A DNA stretch of 64,000 bases. Origin: Dehalococcoides mccartyi. GTDB lineage: Bacteria; Chloroflexota; Dehalococcoidia; UBA2979. A model generated the notes under the pieces. That model saw nothing but the letters and a program-made list of their open reading frames with translations, searched no databases and had not been told where the DNA came from. The stretch is taken from assembly GCA_945865925.1 (NCBI GenBank), contig CAMBFG010000004.1, positions 172,659 to 236,658 of the forward strand. The letters are read 5' to 3'. Positions 45,119 through 53,412 of the stretch are shown here, piece by piece; position 1 is the first letter of the stretch; each line of letters begins with the position of its first letter. A program made the position numbers and the translations under genes.

Positions 45119-45673
45119 TTAGAGGGCGGCACGCTCCAGTGAGGAGCGCAGGTTGCGCAGGCGAGTGCGGGTGGAACCGTCCACCAACTGGTCGCCTACG
45201 CGCACGGTCATGCCACCGAGGATCGAGGGATCCACGCGGGTTTCGATCTCCACCGTACGCCCCGTCTGCTGTTGCAGACGGTCCTTCACGGCGGCCTCGC
45301 GCTGCGCGTCCAGTTCCACCGCAGTCGTGACCACGGCGCGCAGGACGCTGCGCTCTTCGTCCAGCAGTTCACGGAAGTACGAAGCGATCGAGCGGCCCAG
45401 AGACAGGCGGCCCTTCTGTCGCAGCAGCCGGAACAGGTTCAACTGCTTCGCGGTTGCACCAAGGACCACGCGGCGGACGATGGCGACAAACGCGTCGTCC
45501 GTCATGCCGTCCGCCTGTAGCGAGTCGACGAAGCGGGACTCCGAGGTCAACGAGGAGAGCCCGTCGACAGCCTCGAGCCACGAATCGGCGTCACCATCCG
45601 CGCGCGCGATCTCGATGAGCGCGAGCGCGTAGCGGCGGCCGGCCGTGTCGCGAGTGCTGGCGGTTGCGGGCAC
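45119..45673 (-). CDS. atpH: ATP synthase F1 subunit delta
   Basis: A 184-residue delta (OSCP) subunit. The N-terminal six-helix part is RRYALALIEIARADGDADSWL, and the C-terminal part includes VDPSILGGMTVRVGDQLVDGS. It ties the b stalk to the top of F1. Its ATG at 45673 lies one base after the atpF stop, so the two are coupled. 80 bases separate it from atpA. Confidence 0.92.
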   Translation of the reverse strand: MPATASTRDTAGRRYALALIEIARADGDADSWLEAVDGLSSLTSESRFVDSLQADGMTDDAFVAIVRRVVLGATAKQLNLFRLLRQKGRLSLGRSIASYFRELLDEERSVLRAVVTTAVELDAQREAAVKDRLQQQTGRTVEIETRVDPSILGGMTVRVGDQLVDGSTRTRLRNLRSSLERAAL

Positions 45674-45674
45674 G

Positions 45675-46304
45675 CTACTGGTCCCGTCCGAAGGAACTGG
45701 TGGCCAACGTCTCGTCGATCAGGCGCTGGTGCGCGTTGCGGTCCAGTGACTGGCCCACGACACGCTCGGCGGCGCGGACGGTGAGGTCCGCGAACTCCGC
45801 ACGCAACGACTGGATCGCCTGCTGACGCTCGCGTTCGATCTCGGCGCGCGCACGCTCCACGATCGAATCCGCCTCGCGACGTGCCTGCGATTCGAGTTCG
45901 GCGCTGAGCCGGGCGGCGGTCTCCTGCGCACGGGCGATGGCCTCTCGGCCTTCGGCGCGTGCGAGTTCCAGCGCGCGGCGGGACTCTTCCTGGCTGCTCT
46001 CGGCAGCGTGGGCCGCCGCCTGAGATGCGTGCAGGCCCTCCTCGATCTTCCGCTTCCGCTCGTCCATCACTTTCATGATGGGCTTGAAGAGGAACATCCG
46101 AAGGATGAGGAGAAGGATGCCGAAGTTGACCAGCTGGGCGATGAGGCCCGGCAGGCTAATACCCAGCGCGGCGATACCGCCGGCTTCCTCCGCCGCCGAC
46201 GCGACCACCGGCATGACGCCGGCCATCGAGCCGAATGCGAGCGCGACGAGGCGCGGCCGCGTGAGCAGCCGGGCGATGCCGGGGCGCTGCCTCTGCGTGT
46301 TCAC
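45675..46304 (-). CDS. atpF: ATP synthase F0 subunit b, with a signal-like N-terminal extension
   Basis: A 209-residue b subunit. Residues 1-38 look like a cleavable Sec signal: RPRLVALAFGSMAGVMPVVASAAEE ends in an Ala-x-Ala site. The normal b helix (ALGISLPGLIAQLVNFGILLLILRMFLF) and a long charged coiled coil (RKRKIEEGLHASQAAAHAAE) follow. The GTG start at 46304 has GAGGAG ahead. It is the peripheral stalk. The extension matches the one on atpE, see findings. Confidence 0.93.
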   Translation of the reverse strand: MNTQRQRPGIARLLTRPRLVALAFGSMAGVMPVVASAAEEAGGIAALGISLPGLIAQLVNFGILLLILRMFLFKPIMKVMDERKRKIEEGLHASQAAAHAAESSQEESRRALELARAEGREAIARAQETAARLSAELESQARREADSIVERARAEIERERQQAIQSLRAEFADLTVRAAERVVGQSLDRNAHQRLIDETLATSSFGRDQ

Positions 46305-46410
46305 TGGTCCACTCCTCGTCAGGATGTCGTCCGCTGAAGCCGGACGAACCTTCGCAGGCTCGCCCGACCTCGGACAGTCATCCGTGATGCAGTCTCCCGA
46401 GGGGCGCCGT

Positions 46411-46752
<342 letters not shown>

Positions 46753-46836
46753 CTACTTCAACCCTCCCCTGGGTGTCCCCGGATCCGCCGGGGGCCTCAC
46801 GGATGACTCACGCCCCCGGTCGGGGCAACGTGCTGG

Positions 46837-48027
46837 TTAGTGGTGCGCCGGTTCCATGGCATGGCCATCGGCGGCACCGTGTTCCTCGTGCTCTCCGCCA
46901 TCGTGGTGCGAGACCGCGGTGACAGCGAACACGAGCGTCAACATCGCGAAGACGAAGCCCTGGATCAGGCCCACGAAGAGTTCCAGCCCGTAGAACGCGT
47001 CCACGAGGACGAACGGCACGAGGAACGACATCATGAGCAGGAGGACTTCGCCTGCAAAGATATTGCCAAAGAGACGGAAGGTGAACGACACCACCCGGGA
47101 CAACTCGGAGACGAACTCCAGGATGCCGACGAACACATCGATCAACCCCATCGGGCCCTTCTTCAGGAGGGCGCCGAAGGCGAAGAACTTCTTGAGGTAA
47201 CCCGGGCCGAGCGATTGCAGGCCCCACATCTCCACGAAGACGAAGGAGAAGAGGGCGATCGCCAGCGGCGCGTTGATGTCCGTGTTCACGGAGCGGAAGT
47301 AGGGCGCCAGCGCGCCCGAGAACGAGCCGTCAGTCGACCGATCAACCTCGTGCGGCTCTTCAGCCGTCGCAACGACAGCGGCACCAGCACTCGATGTGAC
47401 ATCAGCAACGAACGGGGCAGACGGGGCGCTCAGGTCTGTCGTGTGGCCACCGGCAGGCGTGGCCGGCGTCTCGCCAGCAGGGGCGGCACCATGACTGGCG
47501 TCATACCCCTCCGGCAGCAAGGGGTGGTCGCCGTCTTTGATCTTGCGCTGCTCGAGGCCGTTGATTTTCAGCGGGATGTAGGCGATCGGACCAGCCTGCT
47601 GGAAGACGACCTGTGTCTCGCCGTGATTCGGCTCAGGCTTGCCGATGACGTTGTTCATCGGCAGGAGGCCAAAGTAGTTGTAACAGACGACCGTGAAGAA
47701 AATCGTGCCGACCAGCGGGAAGAAGCGCCGGCCGTTCACCTCGCCAGCGACCTGGACGACGATGCCGTAGAAGGCTGCGACCATGCCCTCGACGAATCCG
47801 GAGAAGCCGCTCGGGACTTCCTTGATGCCTCGGCCAGCGATGATCGCGGCGAGGGAGATGAGGGCGACGGCGACCCAGCCGGTGATCATCGTGTTGGTGA
47901 TCGCGATGCCACCGACAGTGGTGATTTTTTCGGGGGCGACAACAATGACGGGAGAGACGCCGCCGACGAAGAGTACGCCAACCATGATGAGCGCAATGAC
48001 GCTCGCCGCGATCAGCAGCTTCTTCAC
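46837..48027 (-). CDS. atpB: ATP synthase F0 subunit a, with a large external-loop insertion
   Basis: A 396-residue a subunit. Stator Arg318 lies in FTFRLFGNIFAGE, with conserved neighbours ELSRVVS. The N-terminal helix and NTMITGWVAVALISLAA precede TM2 (TIFFTVVCYNYFGLLPM). About residues 131-240, between TM2 and LAPYFRSVNTDIN (the VPSADVN equivalent), hold an extra Ala/Pro/Thr-rich segment. The C-terminus ends in a His/Glu/Asp tail (HHDGGEHEEHGAADGHA). GTG start at 48027 overlaps the atpI stop. Confidence 0.93.
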   Translation of the reverse strand: MKKLLIAASVIALIMVGVLFVGGVSPVIVVAPEKITTVGGIAITNTMITGWVAVALISLAAIIAGRGIKEVPSGFSGFVEGMVAAFYGIVVQVAGEVNGRRFFPLVGTIFFTVVCYNYFGLLPMNNVIGKPEPNHGETQVVFQQAGPIAYIPLKINGLEQRKIKDGDHPLLPEGYDASHGAAPAGETPATPAGGHTTDLSAPSAPFVADVTSSAGAAVVATAEEPHEVDRSTDGSFSGALAPYFRSVNTDINAPLAIALFSFVFVEMWGLQSLGPGYLKKFFAFGALLKKGPMGLIDVFVGILEFVSELSRVVSFTFRLFGNIFAGEVLLLMMSFLVPFVLVDAFYGLELFVGLIQGFVFAMLTLVFAVTAVSHHDGGEHEEHGAADGHAMEPAHH

Positions 48028-48287
48028 CCACGCCTCTTTCGTTCGATCCGGGTCATCACTGCCCTCAGCCGGCGGACTGCGTCCGCAAGTCCGATGGCGA
48101 GGCCCGCGCCCAGCAACAACAACGTCCACACCGGGTCTGTGTCGAACTTCGCATCGAGCCAGCGCCCGAGCAAGGTCCCGCCCACAATCCAGATAGCGAG
48201 TGAGAACCCGATACCCAGGAGGCCAAACGCCGGTGAAGTCAGCACAGTGGCCCATCCCCTCAAGACGGGCCGCGCGGACAGTAGCAT
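48024..48287 (-). CDS. ATP synthase-associated membrane protein (AtpI/AtpZ-like)
   Basis: An 87-residue protein with two hydrophobic helices (FGLLGIGFSLAIWIVGGTLLG and VWTLLLLGAGLAIGLADAV) joined by a GRWLDAKFDT turn and ending in Arg/Lys. This is the AtpZ/AtpI layout that assists c-ring assembly or Mg2+ supply. It overlaps the atpB start by four bases (GTGA), making it the first gene of the operon. Confidence 0.8.
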   Translation of the reverse strand: MLLSARPVLRGWATVLTSPAFGLLGIGFSLAIWIVGGTLLGRWLDAKFDTDPVWTLLLLGAGLAIGLADAVRRLRAVMTRIERKRRG

Positions 48288-48342
48288 TCGCCCTAGTGGC
48301 GATCAACCGAGTTTGCGCGCCTTCGCACGACTGATCGCTGTC

Positions 48343-48903
48343 CTACGCGGGCCCTCCGAGATCGTCCAGATCGAGGCCTGAGACGAAGTCGCGGAACGCA
48401 GAGAGTTTCTCCAGTTCCTCGGTCGAAACGGGGGGCGGCTGGTCGGCTGCGGACTCGTTGTCGGCGACTTCCTCGCCGTCCTCGTCCAGCAAGATCCCAG
48501 CGCGCTCCAGCACTTCGTCCACGGCGTAGATCGGGACGCTCGCACGCACCGCGATGGCGATGGCGTCCGAGGGCCGCGAATCGATTTCCAGCAGTTGGCC
48601 ATCCTTCTGGACCTGGATCGTCGCGTAGAAAGTGTCGTCTTTGAGGTTGTTCACGATCACGGCCTGGACCGAGCCGCCGAGTTCCTGCACCAGGCTCAGC
48701 ATGAGGTCGTGGCTCTGGGGACGGGGGACCGAGACGTCCTGGAGACGGAACGCGATGGCGTCCGCGACGTCCGCTCCCACCCAGATCGTGAGGTAGCGCT
48801 CGGCTTCCTTCTCACGCAGGACGACGACTCGACGGTAGTGCCGGAGTCCAACACGGATCGAGTCGATGATCAGTTCTCGCACCGCGCGCCTCGCCTTCGC
48901 CAT
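48343..48903 (-). CDS. Bifunctional nuclease family protein (DUF151)
   Basis: A 186-residue protein with the BFN/DUF151 domain. RYLTIWVGADVADAIAFRL, LMLSLVQELGGSVQAVIVNNL and DSRPSDAIAIAVRASVPIYAVDEVL match the plant and Thermotoga nuclease family, which shows DNase and RNase activity in vitro. Its last 55 residues are acidic and disordered (DEDGEEVADNESAADQPPP). Located between the atp operon and pyrF; the physiological role is unknown. Confidence 0.88.
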   Translation of the reverse strand: MAKARRAVRELIIDSIRVGLRHYRRVVVLREKEAERYLTIWVGADVADAIAFRLQDVSVPRPQSHDLMLSLVQELGGSVQAVIVNNLKDDTFYATIQVQKDGQLLEIDSRPSDAIAIAVRASVPIYAVDEVLERAGILLDEDGEEVADNESAADQPPPVSTEELEKLSAFRDFVSGLDLDDLGGPA

Positions 48904-48927
48904 CGAGTGTACCGCGCCCCGCCGCAG

Positions 48928-49212
48928 TCACTCCGCGGGTGGCAGATTCGAGGCCAGCGGGTCACCCGGCAGGTCGCCGTACAGGGCGCGCTCGATCGCG
49001 GGGTCGAGAGGTGCGCCACGCTCAACGTAGGCGAGGGCGCGACGGCGCAGCGTCGGGCGGTCCATCAGGATGCGGTGCGAGCAGCCTCGACAGCGGAGGC
49101 CGATGTCCCCGCCGAGCCGGACGATCTCCCATTCGTGACTCCCACACGGGTGCTGCTTGCGCAAGCGCAGCACGTCACCCATGCGCAGGTCGAGGAGGTC
49201 GAGGGCGGCCAC
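48928..49212 (-). CDS. DUF951 family protein
   Basis: A 94-residue protein that contains the DUF951 core LRKQHPCGSHEWEIVRLGGDIGLRCRGC (residues about 17-44). Its Cys-x2-Cys may bind metal, and RPTLRRRALAYV follows. The family occurs in Gram-positives and Chloroflexota and is uncharacterised. I use the GTG at 49212 (VAALDLLDLRMGDV); another start is the ATG in LRMGDV. Eight bases after pyrF, so co-transcribed with it. Confidence 0.75.
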   Translation of the reverse strand: MAALDLLDLRMGDVLRLRKQHPCGSHEWEIVRLGGDIGLRCRGCSHRILMDRPTLRRRALAYVERGAPLDPAIERALYGDLPGDPLASNLPPAE

Positions 49213-49220
49213 GGGTGTCG

Positions 49221-50048
49221 CTAGCGCGCGCGGGCGGCGTTGATCTGGTCGCGCAGCCTCGTCGCCGCCTCTCGCGAGGCGTCCGCCCAACCGCTTCGGG
49301 CACCACCAGTGCCGGCGTACAGGACACCGCGCGAGGCGTTCACCATGATCCCGGCACCGTGGGCGTCCACCCCGGCGCGCACGGCGGCCTCAAGGTCGCC
49401 GTCTTGCGCGCCGACGCCCGGCATCAGGAACAGCAGGTCGGGGCAAATCTCGCGGATACGAGCCGCCTCAGCGGGGTACGTCGCGCCGACGACGAGTCCC
49501 ACGTTGCCTCGGGTGTTCCATTCGTTCGCGAGATAGGCGATGCGCTCGTACAGCGGGTGGCCCTCGACCTGCAGGTCTTGCACGTCGGCGGCGCCGGGGT
49601 TCGAGGTGCGGCACAGCAGGAACGAATGGCGGTCGGCGTAGCGCAGGAACGGCTCCACCCCATCGCGCCCGAGGTACGGGTTGAGTGTCACAGCGTCCGC
49701 GCCCATCGCGTCGAACACCGCGCGGGCGTAGGCCTCCGAGGTGTTGCCGATGTCGCCTCGCTTGGCGTCCAGCAACACCGGGACGTCGCGCGGGATGGCG
49801 GCGACGATCTCGTGCAGCATGTCGATGCCCTCGCCGAGGTAGGGCTCAAAGAACGCGACGTTCGGCTTGTAGCAGGCGACGATGTCGCTGGTGGCTTCCA
49901 CGATCCCCATGAGGAAGTCGCGGATCGAGACACCGTCTGGGATCTTCGCGGGGTCAGGGTCGAGGCCGACGCAGAGCAGCGAGTGGTTGCGCTGTGCAGC
50001 GGCTTCGAAGCGGGTACGGAAGGTGGTCTGCGTCTCGACCTGCGGCAC
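49221..50048 (-). CDS. pyrF: Orotidine 5'-phosphate decarboxylase
   Basis: A 275-residue type 2 decarboxylase. CVGLDPDPAKIP and CYKPNVAFFEPYL carry substrate contacts; the catalytic Asp-Lys-Asp set is in DAKRGDIGNT at 94-103; GATYPAEAARIR and PGVGAQDGDLEAAV bind the phosphate. It makes UMP from OMP, the last step of pyrimidine synthesis. No other pyr gene is adjacent. It is followed by DUF951. Confidence 0.94.
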   Translation of the reverse strand: MPQVETQTTFRTRFEAAAQRNHSLLCVGLDPDPAKIPDGVSIRDFLMGIVEATSDIVACYKPNVAFFEPYLGEGIDMLHEIVAAIPRDVPVLLDAKRGDIGNTSEAYARAVFDAMGADAVTLNPYLGRDGVEPFLRYADRHSFLLCRTSNPGAADVQDLQVEGHPLYERIAYLANEWNTRGNVGLVVGATYPAEAARIREICPDLLFLMPGVGAQDGDLEAAVRAGVDAHGAGIMVNASRGVLYAGTGGARSGWADASREAATRLRDQINAARAR

Positions 50049-50063
50049 GGCAAGGCTCCTTCG

Positions 50064-50867
50064 TCAGGCGACCGGTCGAAGTACGCGCAGGGGAGGGAGC
50101 GCGGCACCGTCTTTGCGCAACCGCTCGATAGTTGCCTCAAAGGAGTCGGCGTCGCCGGTAGCGTAACAGAGGACTTCCTGCGCCGGGCTGGACGGCACGA
50201 CCTGACCCGCCTCCGCCATCACCGTCAGCACGCGCCGCGCCACCGGCTCTGCCGCGTCCAGTATCTCGACGCTCGCGGGGAGCAGTGAGGCGAGCGTGGG
50301 GCGCAGAAACCCATAGTGGGTGCAGCCGAGGGCGACCTCGTCGACACCGCGCGCGACCGGCTCGCGCAGCGCGTCTGCGAGCATCGTGCGAACGCGCTCG
50401 CTGGAGGTCTCACCAGCCTCCACGAGGTCGGCGAGGCCGGGCATTGCGATGGTCGTGACGGTGGCGTCCCCGCTGTGCTTCTCGGTCAGCCTCGCGAGGC
50501 GCGCGCCACTGACGGTGCCTGAGGTGGCGAGGACGGCGATGGTGCGGCTGCGGCTGCGCTCCACGGCCGGCTTCACCGGGGGCTCCATCCCGACGACGGG
50601 GATAGTGAACTCCGCGCGCAACCGTTCGAGGGCGGCCGACGAGGCAGTATTGCAGGCGACCACGATGACGGTGGCGCCACCCTCGATCAGCGTGCGGGCG
50701 AGCACGACGGCGCGGTCGGCGACTTCCTCGGCGGTGCGGTTGCCATAGGGAAAGAAGGCCGTATCGGCGAGGTAGGAGATGGGAAGTGAGGGGGCAAGGC
50801 GGTGTAGCGCCTCGGCGACCGTGAGGCCGCCCACCCCGGAGTCGAAGATCCCGGCCCTGACCTGCAT
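50064..50867 (-). CDS. murI: Glutamate racemase
   Basis: A 267-residue racemase with both catalytic Cys: VVACNTASS (Cys72) and GCTHYGFLRPTL (near 181). FDSGVGGLTV and DTAFFPYGNRT add substrate contacts. It interconverts L- and D-glutamate for peptidoglycan, in agreement with murA and the amidase in the window. It precedes pyrF by 15 bases on the same strand. The start ATG at 50867 is at the family-typical position. Confidence 0.94.
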   Translation of the reverse strand: MQVRAGIFDSGVGGLTVAEALHRLAPSLPISYLADTAFFPYGNRTAEEVADRAVVLARTLIEGGATVIVVACNTASSAALERLRAEFTIPVVGMEPPVKPAVERSRSRTIAVLATSGTVSGARLARLTEKHSGDATVTTIAMPGLADLVEAGETSSERVRTMLADALREPVARGVDEVALGCTHYGFLRPTLASLLPASVEILDAAEPVARRVLTVMAEAGQVVPSSPAQEVLCYATGDADSFEATIERLRKDGAALPPLRVLRPVA

Positions 50868-50956
50868 GCACCCTCCGCGGCACCCCCGCGAATACGGTCA
50901 GGCTACGACCGCTCCGAGCGCGCGGCAACCAGCCCCGCAGCCCGTAGGATTCGAGG

Positions 50957-51688
50957 ATGCCCATCCGCCACGTCGATGTCGCCCTCGCGCCGGGGTTCGC
51001 CGAGCCCGCAGGGCGCACCTGCCTCGTGATCGACGTGCTGCGTGCGACCTCGGCGATGGCGGTCCTGCTCGGCCGCGGCACGCGAGCGATCTACCCGGCA
51101 GCGACGGTCGAGGATGGCCTGGTGCTGCGCACCCAACTCGCGGCCGAGGGCATCCAGGCCGCGCTGTGCGGGGAACGGGACGCCTTGCCGCCAGCCGGCT
51201 TCGACTTCGGCAACTCGCCGGGCGCGTTCATGGCCCTCGACCGCGTGCCCGAGATCGCGGTGGTCGCCACGACGAACGGGACGCCAGCCCTCCTCGCCTG
51301 CCTCGAAGCCCCGCTCGCGATGACGGCGGCACCGCTGCAGGTGAGCGCTGTCGTGCGCGCGACGATCGCGGCGGACCGTGACGTCCTCGTCGTGTGCTCT
51401 GGACTGCGACGCGAAGCCGCTGAGGACGACACCCTGGCCGCCGGGCTGTTCGTGGAGCGGTTGGTACGCGCTGGGGCGTCCGCCGGGCCGGAGGCGCTCT
51501 TCGCCCTCGAACGGTTCGAGGCCGCACGGGACGACTTCGGGGCGGCGCTCGCGCGATCCGAGCACGGGCAGCGGCTGGTCGATCTCGGGTTTGCGGACGA
51601 TGTAGCGCTCTGCGGGACGCTCGACCGGTACGACGTCGTGGGGGCGCTGACCGTCGAGGCCGGTCGACCGGTGCTGCGAGCGCGCTAG
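50957..51688 (+). CDS. comB: 2-phosphosulfolactate phosphatase family protein
   Basis: A 243-residue ComB-family protein. CLVIDVLRATSAMAVLLGRG, TTNGTPALLAC, VVCSGLRREAAEDD and ALFALERFEAARDDF are its conserved blocks. ComB hydrolyses 2-phosphosulfolactate to sulfolactate in coenzyme M synthesis in archaea; bacterial members often stand alone and may serve other phosphate esters. No ComA or sulfolactate synthase is in the window. It ends in a CTAG stop shared with the convergent DUF4129 gene. Confidence 0.82.
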   Translation: MPIRHVDVALAPGFAEPAGRTCLVIDVLRATSAMAVLLGRGTRAIYPAATVEDGLVLRTQLAAEGIQAALCGERDALPPAGFDFGNSPGAFMALDRVPEIAVVATTNGTPALLACLEAPLAMTAAPLQVSAVVRATIAADRDVLVVCSGLRREAAEDDTLAAGLFVERLVRAGASAGPEALFALERFEAARDDFGAALARSEHGQRLVDLGFADDVALCGTLDRYDVVGALTVEAGRPVLRAR

Positions 51689-53412
51689 ATCGGCATGTCG
51701 GGCGGGCGGTCGGGGCGCTCTTCGCCAGGGGCAGCTTTGCCTCGGGCGATGCGCTTCGCGGACTCGATGCGGAGCGCGAAGTCCTTCGCTTCCGGGAGCG
51801 GGATCGCGCCAGCCAGCCGCTCGCGCAACTCGTCGGTCGCGGGCGTGGCGACCTCCCACGCGGTGAGTGAGACATCGAGGTCGGTGAGCGCCTGCGCGGT
51901 GGGCTGGTGGCGACCGTAGCGCAGGCGGTCGAAGACGCCGGCCACCGCCGGGAACGGGGCGGCCATCAGGTGCTCGGCGCGGTCGGCGAACTCCATCGCG
52001 GTCTCGCCTGACAGGCGGGAGAAGCCACGGTCGTCGCCATCGACTTCCACACGGTGCCAGAGCATGTAGGCGGGGTGGCGTCGCTCCCACCCGTCCGGCC
52101 CTCGACGCCGCCCGCGCGGCAGGAGGTCGCGCAGGAACGAGCCGAGGCCTCCTGAGGAGGACGCGTCACCGCGCACCTCCAGGACCGGACCTTCACCCTG
52201 TGATCGGCGTGCCATGAGCGCCCGGGCGATCTTGTAGAGCGCCCAGGCGATCAACAACGCTGCGAGGAACTTCGCGCCGTTCGCGATCCAGTCCGGGAAG
52301 CCGCCATTGCCGCGCTCTTGCTGCTCGCGCAACTGGTCGAAGTTCGCACCCACCCGCGCGAGGTTGTCGAAGATGCCAGTGACGCCACGAGGAAGGAGCA
52401 GGCGGAGCAGGAAGTCCATCACCAGATAGATGGGGGTGATGATGATGATCAACACGATCTCGATCACCCGAAGCGCGAAGCCCCCCACCGCTCCCAGCAG
52501 CACCTCCACGTGGAGGAGCACGGACAGGCCAAGGAGCGCCGCCATCGCGAGCAGCATCCCGATGGTGCCACCGACCGCGACGAGCCACGGCCCGGGGCGC
52601 ATGGGGCCATCGGTCGGGGCGGTCGCGCGCACGTGGTTCGCCACCGCGAGGGCGAGCACGCCACCGACGAACTGCACGATCACCCAGGGCGCGAGGCCGT
52701 GTACGTTGCCGAGCGCAGCGCCGATCATCGCAATGAGCGCGAACGCGAAGCCGCCACCGTAGGACCTCGTCATGCGCTCAACGGTGACCATCTGGCGGCC
52801 GGCCATCACGAAGCGGAACCAGATGATGCTCAGGCCGATCATCGTGACTGAGATCGCCGCGCCGTGCGGCCCAACCAGATCGGGGCTCTCCACGAACCGC
52901 TGGATGCTCAGCCGCCCGGAGAAGTACGTCTCCGGCTCCACGATGAACCCCGCCACGCTCGAGGTGTCCCACAGGCGGAGGTCACCCGCGATCGCGAGGT
53001 GCGCCAGGACGTTCAGCCCCAGCACCGTCGCGAACAGCAGGACGAGCGCGCCGACGGCGCCGTCCATGCCCATCCGCGTCATCCCTCGGATCAGGTAGAA
53101 GCCGCCGAATGCCGTCAGCGCGACCAGTGGCCACGCGGGGCCGTGCGTCGCGCGCTGGGCCACGTCGATCGCGGCCAACGCACGATCGACGGTGGCGACA
53201 TCGAAGAGGTCATTCGTGTTGCGCTCGGCTTTGACGCGCTCGGCCAGGGAGGTGAGGAAGGTCCGTTCGGCCAGCGTGGTGATGACGCGCAGCAGCATGA
53301 ACCAGGTGACGGACTCGACCGCGACGTAGAGCGCATCGAGCAGGTCGGTCCGCCAGGCCCGCCGGCGGCCGGCCATCGCGTGCATCGCGTCGCCCGCCAT
53401 CGAGGCGCTCAC
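51685..53412 (-). CDS. Membrane protein with C-terminal DUF4129 domain
   Basis: A 575-residue protein with about ten hydrophobic helices in the first 420 residues (for example AISVTMIGLSIIWFRFVMAG, FAFALIAMIGAAL, VIEIVLIIIITPIYLVMDFL). A cytoplasmic C-terminal DUF4129 domain follows: LRDLLPRGRRR, then RLSGETAMEFADRAEHLM and FDRLRYGRH. Such proteins occur with MoxR/DUF58 and resemble transglutaminase-like wall or polymer proteins. The GTG start at 53412 overlaps the DUF58 stop. Role unknown. Confidence 0.8.
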   Translation of the reverse strand: MSASMAGDAMHAMAGRRRAWRTDLLDALYVAVESVTWFMLLRVITTLAERTFLTSLAERVKAERNTNDLFDVATVDRALAAIDVAQRATHGPAWPLVALTAFGGFYLIRGMTRMGMDGAVGALVLLFATVLGLNVLAHLAIAGDLRLWDTSSVAGFIVEPETYFSGRLSIQRFVESPDLVGPHGAAISVTMIGLSIIWFRFVMAGRQMVTVERMTRSYGGGFAFALIAMIGAALGNVHGLAPWVIVQFVGGVLALAVANHVRATAPTDGPMRPGPWLVAVGGTIGMLLAMAALLGLSVLLHVEVLLGAVGGFALRVIEIVLIIIITPIYLVMDFLLRLLLPRGVTGIFDNLARVGANFDQLREQQERGNGGFPDWIANGAKFLAALLIAWALYKIARALMARRSQGEGPVLEVRGDASSSGGLGSFLRDLLPRGRRRGPDGWERRHPAYMLWHRVEVDGDDRGFSRLSGETAMEFADRAEHLMAAPFPAVAGVFDRLRYGRHQPTAQALTDLDVSLTAWEVATPATDELRERLAGAIPLPEAKDFALRIESAKRIARGKAAPGEERPDRPPDMPI

